Of a DNA stretch of 64,000 nt, positions 24,728 through 32,011 are shown piece after piece (the first letter of the stretch is position 1; every line of letters starts with the position of its first letter). Below the pieces are notes generated by a model that was not told the DNA's origin, did not search any database, and saw only the letters and a list, made by a program, of their open reading frames with translations. The translations under genes were made by a program, and so were the position numbers. This DNA comes from a virus: positions 62,001 through 126,000 of the IMG/VR virus record IMGVR_UViG_3300009506_000003; one strand, given 5' to 3'.

Positions 24728-25078
24728 CTAGTTGTCGTATGGGAGGGCGAGGTCGAGCTCGTCTCCCTCGTCGAGAACCCCAATGAGGTCTCGCAGGTGC
24801 ATGAAGCAGTGGGCAATGCCCACCCGGTTGGCCTCTTTCAGGTGACCGCGAAAAACGACTCGATCTCCTGGGGCGATGGTTGGCTTGATGAACTTCACCT
24901 TGCCGTTTACCTCGTCGAAGTAGCCCTTGCCGACAGACAAGACTCGACCGACGACGTGGCCCAGCCGTTCGTAGAGATTGCCGTCAGGGATGTAGAGTCC
25001 GCTGTCGGTTCTCTTCTTCGGCGTCTCGGGCTTCACCAAAACCCAAGGGCCGTTAGCCCTCACTCGTTCGGCGTCCAT
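24728..25078 (-). CDS. Second, divergent GroES-like protein
   Basis: 116 aa. WVLVKPETPKKRTDSGLYIP, GHVVGRVLSVGKGYFD, APGDRVVFRGHLKEANRVGI and FMHLRDLIGVLDEGDEL follow the Cpn10 fold with a shorter mobile loop (DSGLYIPDGN) and an inserted strand (VNGKVKFIKPT). It overlaps the upstream gene by one base. It may replace GroES for a special client such as the capsid protein, as T4 gp31 does, or pair with the neighbour in one heptamer (both inferred). Confidence 0.85.
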   Translation of the reverse strand: MDAERVRANGPWVLVKPETPKKRTDSGLYIPDGNLYERLGHVVGRVLSVGKGYFDEVNGKVKFIKPTIAPGDRVVFRGHLKEANRVGIAHCFMHLRDLIGVLDEGDELDLALPYDN

Positions 25079-25407
25079 CAGAGTGACTCCGCCCCGTCGT
25101 CGGCTCCCTCGCCTTCGAGGCCGAGCTTCTGGAGCTTCGCCGAGAGAGCTTTGTTGAACCAGCCGTTGCCGGCGGTGGCAACGAACGACCCCTGGATCTT
25201 CTCGTTGAGGATGAAAGCGGTCTCAGAGTCGGGCGCCTTGAACACCAGGCGGACGCTCTTTTGACCAGCCCCGTCCGTGTACTGGACCAGGTAGGTGTTG
25301 ATCGGAAGGGCACCGATAACCTTGTTCGGGCCGCCCTCTTCTCCGGCCTTTCCGAAGACGAAGCCGGCGGTGTTCGGACCATGCTCTGGGGTAGGAATGC
25401 TGCTCAT
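25078..25407 (-). CDS. Hypothetical protein
   Basis: 109 aa. Beta strands LPINTYLVQYTDGAGQKSVR, LVFKAPDSETAFILNEK, then SFVATAGNGWFNKALSAKLQ and an acidic tail. Upstream of and coupled to the GroES-like gene. Family unknown. Confidence 0.7.
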   Translation of the reverse strand: MSSIPTPEHGPNTAGFVFGKAGEEGGPNKVIGALPINTYLVQYTDGAGQKSVRLVFKAPDSETAFILNEKIQGSFVATAGNGWFNKALSAKLQKLGLEGEGADDGAESL

Positions 25408-25408
25408 G

Positions 25409-25678
25409 TCACTCTCCTTGTGGGTTCAAAGACACAACGACGGGTTCACACCCGCACATCCGCACCGGGACCTGTGTTCCCGTCTGCGGGTCGATCAGAT
25501 TTTGGTACATCACTGGTTGCTGGCACAGCGGGCACGCCCCCTGACTCGGGACGTTCAGAGGCTGTGGCCTGGGTGGCACTGCCGCCCCGGACTGGGACGC
25601 AAGAGGCAGTACGAGCTTCAACAACTCGTCCAGCTTTTTTTCGATCCGTATCAGCGCTTTCGCCACGATGTTGTTCAT
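25409..25678 (-). CDS. Zinc-ribbon protein with N-terminal helix
   Basis: 89 aa. ATG 25678 after GGAGG. N-terminal amphipathic helix (IVAKALIRIEKKLDELLKLV), Pro-rich linker, then CPLC and CGC forming a zinc ribbon. The whole first 230 bases overlap the upstream gene in the +1 frame, with a run of seven A in the overlap. Confidence 0.7.
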   Translation of the reverse strand: MNNIVAKALIRIEKKLDELLKLVLPLASQSGAAVPPRPQPLNVPSQGACPLCQQPVMYQNLIDPQTGTQVPVRMCGCEPVVVSLNPQGE

Positions 25679-26117
25679 CGAAAACCTCCAAGCACGAGGG
25701 GCCGGGCTCCTCGATGTAGTAGCAACAGGCGCCCTTGCTCGAGGAGTCGAAGTGCAACCTGGTTCCGTCTTCCATGACCAGACGTTTGAGGATGACCCTC
25801 TCAGGCTGCCCCGTCGGTTCTGCGTGAACCTCCATCACCTTCTTTGTGGTGATGAGCTCACGGAACCTGTTGACCGTGGCAGCGCTCCCGTCAGGCGCTC
25901 CAAAGCCATGAACGGCACGGTAGAACGTCTGAAGAGGTATCTCCTTCTGAGTGAATCCGCGCGCATGCCCCTTCACCTGCATGACTCGACCCTCACACAA
26001 CGGGGTAGGGCAGTGTGCAGACTCTCGCTCCACGAGCTCAGACATGCTGTGGAGCTCTTCGAGCGTCCCCGCTAGCTGATACGAGGTCTTGCAGGTAGGG
26101 CAGGCGTAGAACCTCAT
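25446..26117 (-). CDS. Zinc-ribbon protein with overlapping tail
   Basis: 223 aa. CPTC near the N-terminus and a CPTPLC pair make a zinc ribbon; then a domain with TVNRFRELITTKKVMEVHAE and GTRLHFDSSSKGACCYYIEE. From about residue 147 on it overlaps the next gene and is low in complexity. The true functional end may be near residue 147, or the tail may be joined to the downstream frame by +1/-2 shifting. Confidence 0.65.
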   Translation of the reverse strand: MRFYACPTCKTSYQLAGTLEELHSMSELVERESAHCPTPLCEGRVMQVKGHARGFTQKEIPLQTFYRAVHGFGAPDGSAATVNRFRELITTKKVMEVHAEPTGQPERVILKRLVMEDGTRLHFDSSSKGACCYYIEEPGPSCLEVFDEQHRGESADTDRKKAGRVVEARTASCVPVRGGSATQATASERPESGGVPAVPATSDVPKSDRPADGNTGPGADVRV

Positions 26118-26527
26118 AGCGATGCCACCCCCGTCGCTGGGTCGTTATACTCTTCGCCAGGTTCTGCCCCTTCCTCTTCGTAGTCCCCCTCTTCAGGAAG
26201 GTCGACTACACTGGCCATTCGAGGCCCGGTCACCGGCTGTCGTTCAGGTTCGAACACCTGCTGATGAACCTGTGGCTCTGACTCCGGTACCACTACCGGC
26301 TGTGGTTTTCCGGTACCCGGAATCGGAACCTGAGCAACCTTTGAGACTGTAGAAGCGTTACGGGTCTCTTGGGCCTCAGCCATCATGGCAATGACTGCCA
26401 TTGCGGTGTCGTCGTCGACATAGATCGGAAACTCTCGGACCCCGTTGGACAGAACCAATGCTTTGGGGATCGCATCCCCTGTTTCCAAGTCGTAGCTTTC
26501 TCCAGCTACCCGGACTACGCGAATCAT
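26114..26527 (-). CDS. Hypothetical protein with acidic Pro/Glu-rich tail
   Basis: 137 aa. A short beta domain (MIRVVRVAGESYDLETGD, NGVREFPIYVDDDTAMAVIA) and a long disordered acidic half (VVVPESEPQVHQQVFEPERQ, GDYEEEGAEPGEEYNDP). ATGA overlaps with both neighbours. Role unknown. Confidence 0.7.
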   Translation of the reverse strand: MIRVVRVAGESYDLETGDAIPKALVLSNGVREFPIYVDDDTAMAVIAMMAEAQETRNASTVSKVAQVPIPGTGKPQPVVVPESEPQVHQQVFEPERQPVTGPRMASVVDLPEEGDYEEEGAEPGEEYNDPATGVASL

Positions 26528-26718
26528 GTGACCTCCGGTGGCGGAGCACTCACAGGGTGCCTCACCGTCATGGTTTTTCCTGTAAGCAAGTCATGAAGTC
26601 CCGTGACGGCGGCCAACAAAGCGCACTTCGGCTTCCCACCTGCTATGTCCGGGCCACCTGAGTGAGCGATGCACTCCCCCTGACAGGTCCGGTCCTTGTC
26701 CAAAAAGCATTGTGCCAT
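26524..26718 (-). CDS. Small cysteine-containing protein
   Basis: 64 aa; CFLDKDRTCQGECIAH at the start has a metal-binding look, and CALL follows. Its start overlaps the end of the tail chaperone extension. Unknown function. Confidence 0.7.
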   Translation of the reverse strand: MAQCFLDKDRTCQGECIAHSGGPDIAGGKPKCALLAAVTGLHDLLTGKTMTVRHPVSAPPPEVT

Positions 26719-27158
26719 CAGATCCTCATGTGCCTACGTGTCTTCCTCATCGCCTCCGCCTTGCGTGTCCGCTCTTCGCTTCTACGCAACTGCGACTGCA
26801 ATCTCCGCACTCTCGAGTCGTTCGCCATCCAGAGCGGCTTGACACGGAATGCAACGTGAGAGGCCCACTGCTTGAGAGCAGCCTTGGCCAACTCGGACCT
26901 CTTGCCCTTCTCCGCCTCGAGGAAGGGGAACATCGTGTTCTTGTAGTTGAGGAGAGCTTTCTCGATGCCCTCCATATTGTCCTTCGCTGAGCCCACAACG
27001 GACGCGACGATGGCCTCCGTCTGGAACAGCTCGGCCTCCCGCCTCCGGGTAGCGATCAACAGGAAGATTGACTCCAGCAGACTTCCCGGCTCCGGAGGCG
27101 AAGTAGCCAGGTCGTAGAGCATGTGGGCTCGTGCCCATCCTGATGGAGTCTCTATCCA
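26718..27158 (-). CDS. Tail assembly chaperone, frameshift extension (GT-type)
   Basis: About 146 residues read only after a -1 shift from the upstream gene: the frame is open from the slippery site through WIETPSGWARAHMLYDLATS, a helical body (SLLESIFLLIATRRREAEL, NMEGIEKALLNYKNTMFPFL) to a basic end (KAEAMRKTRRHMRI). The only internal ATG (27122) has no ribosome site. Like lambda GT and analogues, the fused form would bind the tape measure while the short form coats it. Confidence 0.8.
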   Translation of the reverse strand, partial: WIETPSGWARAHMLYDLATSPPEPGSLLESIFLLIATRRREAELFQTEAIVASVVGSAKDNMEGIEKALLNYKNTMFPFLEAEKGKRSELAKAALKQWASHVAFRVKPLWMANDSRVRRLQSQLRRSEERTRKAEAMRKTRRHMRI

Positions 27159-28342
27159 TTTTTTAGGACATCCACCGTGAAGAGTTTGTCGACACGATCT
27201 TGGAACCAGATGGACTGCACCGAAAAGTCAGCCACCAACTGCACCGGGAACGACGCGATGTGGAACATCTTCTTCTCGAAGTCTTCCTTCACGATGTCCT
27301 CGGTCATCTTCCCGACATCTTTGCGATGGTCGGGTAGGTACTTCCCGTTGATGGCCACGATACCGCACGTCAAGCGGCAGGTGTTGACGAGCTCCTGCGT
27401 GTAGAGAGCGGAACCCGGGTAGTCGTAGATGTACTTCAAGATCCAGATGTTCTCCCTCTGGTTGAAAGTACGAAGGGTGACTGAGAGCTTCCCCGGGATG
27501 ATGGGGATTTCTTGCTGGATCTCTTTCTTCATGACCATGTCGGTGATGTCGAGATCCTTGAGACGCTTCTCGATTGCCTCTCGGCGCTCCTTGCTCATCA
27601 GGCCAGTACGGATGTCGGCAATGGTTGCCATGTCCATACCGTCCAACGGTGAGTCCGGCTCGAAGTCGAGCTCAGCCTCGGCGAGCTCGTCTCTTGTCTC
27701 CTCGGCCACGGACTTCTTGCTGCTGCCGGCGGTAGGGCCGGGCTCTTCCCCGCGGTTGTCCAGTGGTGGTGCTTCTTCATGCTGGGCGGCGTCAACGTTC
27801 TCTTGTGCCATTTTCAATGCCTGTACTGTCTCGGGTGAAAAGTTGGACCTCGCCTGCGCCATGTCGTTGGCCTGACGCAGGGAGATCGGACCATTTGTCT
27901 GACCTCGAGCCATTGCCTGGTTGCCCGGGTACGCCGACCCCACGCCTGTTGGAGGTTTGGGGTTCGGTTTCGGCTTCAAGTCAGGGGGCTCACGCATGTC
28001 CTCTGGCACGCTCTCAAAGAACTGAGGCTGTGCCATCCCTCCGTGGAGACCAGCGATGGCTTCCATCTTCTCGCTCGAGGGGGACTCCACATGGCCCAAT
28101 GGGGGAGCCTTGCCTTTCAGAGCAGAGGCCTTCTTCTTGTTGGCCACCCGCTGCTGGATGCGCGCCGCGTAGGACCGCGCGCCGGGGTCCGTGATCGGTT
28201 GGTTCACCTCAGGGTTGAACTCGTTGTCAGCTTCCATCCCCATGATCCTCTGAACGTCCGCGCTCGGGTTGAGCTCGGCGATCTCTTTCTTGGTGAGCGT
28301 CGGCTGTGTTCCAGTCCCGACTTTTGGCCTGTCTATCTTCAC
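27152..28342 (-). CDS. Tail assembly chaperone, short product (G-type)
   Basis: 396 aa from GTG 28342 behind AGGAGGGG. The first 240 residues are disordered, Pro/Gln-rich. The last 150 (MVMKKEIQQEIPIIPGKLSV, TLRTFNQRENIWILKYIYDY, NTCRLTCGIVAINGKYLPD) look like a tail-chaperone domain. It ends a few codons after a canonical slippery heptamer that leads into the next open frame. Upstream of the tape measure on the same strand, as usual for this gene pair, although here a reversed operon lies between. Confidence 0.75.
   Translation of the reverse strand: MKIDRPKVGTGTQPTLTKKEIAELNPSADVQRIMGMEADNEFNPEVNQPITDPGARSYAARIQQRVANKKKASALKGKAPPLGHVESPSSEKMEAIAGLHGGMAQPQFFESVPEDMREPPDLKPKPNPKPPTGVGSAYPGNQAMARGQTNGPISLRQANDMAQARSNFSPETVQALKMAQENVDAAQHEEAPPLDNRGEEPGPTAGSSKKSVAEETRDELAEAELDFEPDSPLDGMDMATIADIRTGLMSKERREAIEKRLKDLDITDMVMKKEIQQEIPIIPGKLSVTLRTFNQRENIWILKYIYDYPGSALYTQELVNTCRLTCGIVAINGKYLPDHRKDVGKMTEDIVKEDFEKKMFHIASFPVQLVADFSVQSIWFQDRVDKLFTVDVLKNG
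27158..27164 (-). other. Programmed -1 frameshift site A AAA AAT
   Basis: On the - strand the codons CTA AAA AAT GGA TAG give the heptamer A AAA AAT in the right phase. A -1 slip yields AAA AAA then TGG ATA GAG and enters the frame of 26718-27158, avoiding the TAG at 27152. This is the canonical tail chaperone arrangement. Confidence 0.8.
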
Positions 28343-28351
28343 TCGCCCCTC

Positions 28352-28696
28352 CTAGTTCCCTTCAGGTAGCTCATCGAATGCCATGTTCCAGTCTGGCTCC
28401 ACGAGCGTGTGTTTGCTGAATCCTCGTGGTACCGCAGATGGAGTCTCCGGACGCAGAGGGCTGTTAGTGATTGGCCAATGAATCTTGCACGGCCCGCAGT
28501 GAACATTCACACCAAGGCGATTTGACACAACACGGCCTTCCCGCCCGCACTTCGGGCAGAGCCGAGCCTTGTCGACGTTGGCGTCCAACTTCGAGACAGC
28601 TTCGAGTGGAGTGGTAGGTATTTCTGGAAGGCTCTCAGGGCCTGTCTTCGGCTTCGGCAGCCCAGTGGGCTTTTGCTTGATGGTCGGCTTAGTCAT
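28352..28696 (-). CDS. Zinc-ribbon protein
   Basis: 114 aa. Disordered Pro/Lys-rich start (KPTIKQKPTGLPKPKTGP), then LCPKCGREGRVVSNRLGV and HCGPCKIHWPI: a classic two-knuckle zinc ribbon. Ends in an acidic tail. Overlaps the upstream gene by 8 bases. May bind nucleic acid or a virion partner. Confidence 0.75.
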   Translation of the reverse strand: MTKPTIKQKPTGLPKPKTGPESLPEIPTTPLEAVSKLDANVDKARLCPKCGREGRVVSNRLGVNVHCGPCKIHWPITNSPLRPETPSAVPRGFSKHTLVEPDWNMAFDELPEGN

Positions 28697-29147
28697 GGAG
28701 GCCCCACTGCTGCTTGGCAGAAAAGGTGAAGACTCCTTGCCCCACCTCTGCCACCTTCGTGGAGAGAGGGCCTATCAGACGTACCGTCGGTTTGTCTTTA
28801 CGAAGACGCACAACCATGCCAGCCAACTCTCGGATCATGTCGTCCAAGAGTTTGGGCCAAAGAGTGTCCGTCCAGTTCTCCGCAAGGTTGAGTGTCACCG
28901 AGCTCATGACGACCCAAACCGGTAGAGCGGTGCTGTCCCCCGGGAGGAGCATCTTCACCTCCCCGCTCTCCGTGAGCAGCTTCCTGAAGGAACGCTTCGA
29001 GCATCGGGCGAAGACGTTCTCTGCAACCTCTTTGCTGTGCTGGAGCGCCTCGAACACCTGAGAAAAGTCGTACTTGTCCTCGGTCTTTTCCGCTGCGGCC
29101 TCGTCCAGAGGGTCAGATTCGAATGTGGTGACGACCTTCGTTGTCAT
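28689..29147 (-). CDS. Hypothetical protein
   Basis: 152 aa. Helical first part (FSQVFEALQHSKEVAENVFA), then strands (PVWVVMSSVTLNLAENWTDT) and a helix (MIRELAGMVVRLRKDKPT). Could be a tail or neck completion protein by position upstream of the chaperone, but no family is recognised. Preceded by a TTGACA/TATATGTAG promoter-like site. Confidence 0.7.
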   Translation of the reverse strand: MTTKVVTTFESDPLDEAAAEKTEDKYDFSQVFEALQHSKEVAENVFARCSKRSFRKLLTESGEVKMLLPGDSTALPVWVVMSSVTLNLAENWTDTLWPKLLDDMIRELAGMVVRLRKDKPTVRLIGPLSTKVAEVGQGVFTFSAKQQWGLHD

Positions 29148-29157
29148 AAAGGAAGGT

Positions 29158-29183
29158 CTACATATAAACTACATAGGTGTCAA
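29158..29183 (-). promoter_or_regulatory. Candidate - strand promoter, class 2
   Basis: On the - strand: TTGACA, 11 bases, then TATATGTAG, ending 10 bases before the ATG at 29147. The same TTGAnn-11-ATATGTAG arrangement occurs before 14595. Confidence 0.45.
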
Positions 29184-29431
29184 GACACACCCTTCGCAGG
29201 TTTTCCGGTAGGCAATTTTTGCTTCTGGGACTGGGGTGCGGCAATCTTCCCCGCAGCGTCGAAGCGGCTCCCACAAGCAGCACACGAGAATTCGTTCCCG
29301 TCCTTGGTCACGAGCTCTGGCTCAGAGTTCATGCAGACAGGACACTGAGCTCTCCAGCCTTTCCGTCGGCACCAGTAGCATCCTTGGCCTTGGCACTTGG
29401 GGCACTTCTGTTGTCCGTCTTGCAAACGCAT
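29180..29431 (-). CDS. Double zinc-ribbon protein
   Basis: 83 aa. CPKCQGQGCYWC is reminiscent of a DnaJ-type knuckle; CPVC and CAAC follow, for six to eight ligands. ATG 29431 lies directly at the end of a terminator T run and has no ribosome site, so either it is leaderless or the start is wrong. Tail is Lys/Gln/Pro-rich. Confidence 0.65.
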   Translation of the reverse strand: MRLQDGQQKCPKCQGQGCYWCRRKGWRAQCPVCMNSEPELVTKDGNEFSCAACGSRFDAAGKIAAPQSQKQKLPTGKPAKGVS

Positions 29432-29460
29432 GGCTAAAAAGAGAGCCCGTGTGGACTCTC
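29432..29460 (-). terminator. Terminator after recA-like gene
   Basis: On the - strand GAGAGTCC-ACAC-GGGCTCTC is followed by TTTTTAGCC. It follows the RecA-like stop by a few bases and abuts the next start codon. The TTTTTAGCC tail matches that of several + strand terminators here. Confidence 0.7.
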
Positions 29461-29467
29461 TTGAGGC

Positions 29468-30379
29468 TTACGCCCGTTGCTGGACCTCGTCAAGGATGAC
29501 TCTTGCGAGCTCCGGATTCATCTCCAAGATCGCAGTCGCTTCTCCTTCTCCTCTTCCAAGGCTCTCGTCTCCCCACATGTACCAAGGACCAGCCTGCACA
29601 ATGACCCCGGCGTCACGCGCGACTCGAATGAGGTCTCGAAGAGTGTCCACTCCCGATCCTTTCACGAAGGGCAACGAGATGATCGATGCTGGCCTCGAGT
29701 AGACGTTGGCTACTACGTTCACCTGCATCGTGAACGTGTGGTCTGTGACTTCCGTTCTGCTCAGCTCCAGGCGAGTACTGAACCTGTCGATGATCTTCCG
29801 GGCAGCGGAATCGATGTCCCCGTCCACGAAGAACTTGTCGGGCTTGATGCTTCTCCGAGTCCGAATCTGGTTCGTCATCACGATGCACGACCCACGTCCC
29901 AAGAAAGGAAGCGCCACCTCCAAAAAGGTGTCCACCATCAAGTTCCATTCACCAAACTCGTCTTCCTTGGGCCGCATGGACGTAGCTGAATCGATTGCCA
30001 AGATGCAAGGCACGTCCTGGTGGAGCTCCAAGAACTTGCAGGCTCCAGCGAGTACGTCCTCCCCGTAGTTCCCTGTGATGAGGAGCAGCCGATTGAGGTC
30101 GATGTCGAAGACCCTCATGTACGGAATGTCCAAGTACTCGGTTGGGCACAAGGCCGCAGCCAACCCAGCGCGTTGAGCGGTACCGACGATCTCGTACAAC
30201 AAGGACGTCTTCCCTGCTGAAGCCGGGCCGTAGATCTCAATGGCGCCGGCAGGAAGGGCCCCACCAATCTCTCTGTCCAGGCTCACGATTCCAGTAGCGG
30301 TGCTGAAGTCCAATGCTGGAGACCGCTTCACTCCCCAAGCCTTCACGACGTCCTCGATACCCTCATCAACGATGCCCAT
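29468..30379 (-). CDS. recA: RecA/UvsX-like recombinase
   Basis: 303 aa, shorter than bacterial RecA (about 350). Walker A GPASAGKTS at residues 51-59; a Walker B strand with CILAIDSAT near 125-132; a MTNQIRTRR loop near 169-177; and GDESLGRGEGEATAILEMNP at the C-terminal end like the G-x-G-x-x-x-A region of RecA. It would carry out strand exchange in phage replication and repair. It has its own promoter of the CATAAG type facing the + operon at 30502. Confidence 0.9.
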   Translation of the reverse strand: MGIVDEGIEDVVKAWGVKRSPALDFSTATGIVSLDREIGGALPAGAIEIYGPASAGKTSLLYEIVGTAQRAGLAAALCPTEYLDIPYMRVFDIDLNRLLLITGNYGEDVLAGACKFLELHQDVPCILAIDSATSMRPKEDEFGEWNLMVDTFLEVALPFLGRGSCIVMTNQIRTRRSIKPDKFFVDGDIDSAARKIIDRFSTRLELSRTEVTDHTFTMQVNVVANVYSRPASIISLPFVKGSGVDTLRDLIRVARDAGVIVQAGPWYMWGDESLGRGEGEATAILEMNPELARVILDEVQQRA

Positions 30380-30403
30380 GGCTAATCCTCCAAGTTCGGT
30401 TCG

Positions 30404-30421
30404 CCACTCTTATGCCGAAAG
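30404..30421 (-). promoter_or_regulatory. Promoter of recA-like gene (CATAAG class)
   Basis: - strand CTTTCGGCATAAGAGTGG, with GAAA 13 bases upstream of the CGGCATAA box. It is back to back with the + promoter at 30417-30443, and the same box occurs on both strands, supporting a real promoter pair. Confidence 0.6.
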
Positions 30422-30448
30422 ACCAACGACTTTCTCGTCATAAGGGTC
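30417..30448 (+). promoter_or_regulatory. Promoter of 30502 operon (CATAAG class)
   Basis: GAAA at 30417-30420, 15 bases, CGTCATAA at 30436-30443, then GGGTC. Exact fit to the consensus. A CAGGCAGAA leader element follows at 30480-30488, 14 bases before the start codon. Confidence 0.65.
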
Positions 30449-30501
30449 CTGAAGGTATCCGTCTATCTTCACTAACCCTCAGGCAGAAAGAAAGGTCCCA
30501 C

Positions 30502-31053
30502 ATGGAAGCTGAGAAAATTCAAGCGTTGCTATCAGTATCACCAACCAAGCTCGAGAAGGTGGCCGAGCGAATCGAGATTCCCCTACCCCTGGCCAGGGAG
30601 ATGCGTGTCCAAGCATTGAATCTGATGCTGGGGAAGTGCGTGCTGTGTGAAACGCCCACCCCGATGGGTCTTTGCACGTCCTGCAGAAGGAACACAGGAG
30701 GGAAGCCCATCCTGCGGACCACTCGGGAGAAGATTCTCCGCAAGCTCGACCCGAAAGCGGTCCTCATTCGACGTCCGTGCGCCACGTGCGGCAACGAGTT
30801 CACTCAGACTGTCGACGCCATCATTCGCAACCTGCTCAACTTTGGCCGACCTCACATCGCGAAGAGCTGCAGGAAGTGCAGAGGCAAGAAGAGGAAGATG
30901 TCGGCGCTCGATCAACCGAAAGAAAGGAGGAAGAGGAAGCCCGCCGGCGACGGCCATATCGTCAATCAACCGTTCGCAGAGAGCGAAGTGCTCGCTCAGA
31001 TGCGTTCCAACCTGCAGTCGCAGGAAAACCCCGGAAACAAAGCGAAAAAGTGA
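30502..31053 (+). CDS. Zinc-ribbon protein with basic tail
   Basis: 183 aa. Helical start (EKIQALLSVSPTKLEKVAER), CVLC...CTSC knuckles, later CATC...CRKC with KKRKMS after it, then a Lys-rich linker (KERRKRKPAGDG). Eight cysteines suggest two zinc sites. Nucleic-acid binding is plausible given the basic tail. Starts 14 bases after a CAGGCAGAA element. Confidence 0.75.
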   Translation: MEAEKIQALLSVSPTKLEKVAERIEIPLPLAREMRVQALNLMLGKCVLCETPTPMGLCTSCRRNTGGKPILRTTREKILRKLDPKAVLIRRPCATCGNEFTQTVDAIIRNLLNFGRPHIAKSCRKCRGKKRKMSALDQPKERRKRKPAGDGHIVNQPFAESEVLAQMRSNLQSQENPGNKAKK

Positions 31054-31079
31054 AAAAACACGCTCCTACCTGTGGATAA
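31052..31079 (+). promoter_or_regulatory. Candidate promoter (CATAAG class, GATAA variant)
   Basis: GAAA at 31052-31055, 16 bases, GTGGATAA at 31072-31079, then GAATTG. Followed by a short palindrome (AGGTCG/CGACCT) and a CAGGCAGAA element about 30 bases before the 31163 start. Confidence 0.5.
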
Positions 31080-31162
31080 GAATTGTGGTGGAAAAGGAAC
31101 GCAGGTCGGCGACCTTTGAAGCCAAGTCTCTGTCAGGCAGAAGCCAGAAAACGAGGTCTAAG

Positions 31163-31444
31163 ATGTTCACTCAGCAGCAAGTCCAGGAAGTGATGGACAA
31201 GTACTACACCGCCAACGACGCCAAGGGGCAGGCCGAGGTCTTGAAGAACAACAAGGAGTTGCTCAAGGCCGCCAACCTCCGCGACCGCAAGCTCGGCCGC
31301 GTCGGGTTGCCGTTCTCGACCAAGCTCGACGACCGGACGGACGAGATCCCGTTCCTCGCCGGCCTCAAGAAGGCCGTGGTCTACATCGGGTCGGGTGTCG
31401 GCACCGTCCTCGGCGTGACGAAGCTCGTCCGCTGGATCTTCTAG
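31163..31444 (+). CDS. Small protein with C-terminal membrane segment
   Basis: 93 aa; helical soluble part (QQVQEVMDKYYTANDAKG, EVLKNNKELLKAANLRDRK), a loop with FSTKLDDRTDEIPF, then one membrane helix (AVVYIGSGVGTVLGVTKLVR). Could be a tail-anchored inner-membrane protein. The leader upstream carries a promoter and a CAGGCAGAA element. Function unknown. Confidence 0.75.
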   Translation: MFTQQQVQEVMDKYYTANDAKGQAEVLKNNKELLKAANLRDRKLGRVGLPFSTKLDDRTDEIPFLAGLKKAVVYIGSGVGTVLGVTKLVRWIF

Positions 31445-31476
31445 GAAGACTCAACACACAGTACTGGCCGTTGGCC

Positions 31477-31500
31477 CTCGTCAGGCGGAAGCCTGGCGAG
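31477..31500 (+). terminator. Hairpin after 31163 gene
   Basis: CTCGTCAGGC-GGAA-GCCTGGCGAG, 10-bp stem with one mismatch; a T-rich stretch follows only after 22 bases. Probable terminator of the short operon. Confidence 0.5.
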
Positions 31501-31513
31501 GCCCTTCGGGTAA

Positions 31514-31545
31514 AAAATCAGGTTTTTCTTTTCGGTATAAGAATC
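31514..31545 (+). promoter_or_regulatory. Promoter (CATAAG class)
   Basis: AAAA at 31514-31517, 15 bases, CGGTATAA at 31533-31540, then GAATC. It precedes a leader with two tiny open frames and a hairpin before the gene at 31750. Confidence 0.55.
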
Positions 31546-31574
31546 TTGGAAGCTAGGAGTACCCCTTCTCGTTC

Positions 31575-31690
31575 ATGGCCAAAAAAAGAAGACTGAAGAG
31601 CTACGAGAAGGAGGGACCTCATGAGCTTTCTGCCTGAGAGCGGGTAGGGTCGAGCTTCGGCTCGGCCCTACTCCAGGCAGGCACGATTGT
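31575..31690 (+). promoter_or_regulatory. Leader with mini-ORFs and hairpin (attenuator-like)
   Basis: Two small frames: 20 codons from 31575 (MAKKRRLKSYEKEGPHELSA) and 8 codons from 31621 (MSFLPESG), the latter behind AAGGAGGG. The second stop (31645) enters a 12-bp hairpin GTAGGGTCGAGC-TTCG-GCTCGGCCCTAC (31644-31671), and a T run begins at 31688. The order leader peptide, hairpin, T run resembles attenuation, but no regulated codon is obvious. Confidence 0.4.
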
Positions 31691-31749
31691 TTTTTAGCTC
31701 CCGCGCTTCTAGTATGGGTGAAGGCCACGTACTCGAACGGGAGACTGTG

Positions 31750-32010
31750 ATGAAGATAGAGCCTACCCAGGACGCGCCGCTGGTGCTCAACATGAATGCG
31801 GTCCAGCGCGTCTACCAGAATGTAGTGGTAGACGATGAAGTCGATGAGGACGACAACGAAGTCGTGCTCAAGATGCAAGCCACCAAGGATTTCAAGAAGA
31901 AGCTCAACGCAGTTGCACATCGGCTCCTCACCATCAGCATCCAACGAGCAGTAGAAGACGGAAGGAACACAATCTGGGTGGAAGACCTGCCCGAGATACA
32001 GGAGGTGTGA
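31750..32010 (+). CDS. Small acidic protein with histone-fold-like C-terminus
   Basis: 86 aa from ATG 31750 (GGGAG upstream). Acidic N-terminal half (VVVDDEVDEDDNEVVLK) and a helical end, FKKKLNAVAHRLLTISIQRA, followed by EDGRNTIWVEDLPEI. A long helix, a G-R-x-T-I strand and a D-L/I helix start are the pattern of the second half of a histone fold. This is suggestive only; the first helix is not clear. Confidence 0.7.
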   Translation: MKIEPTQDAPLVLNMNAVQRVYQNVVVDDEVDEDDNEVVLKMQATKDFKKKLNAVAHRLLTISIQRAVEDGRNTIWVEDLPEIQEV

Positions 32011-32011
32011 C

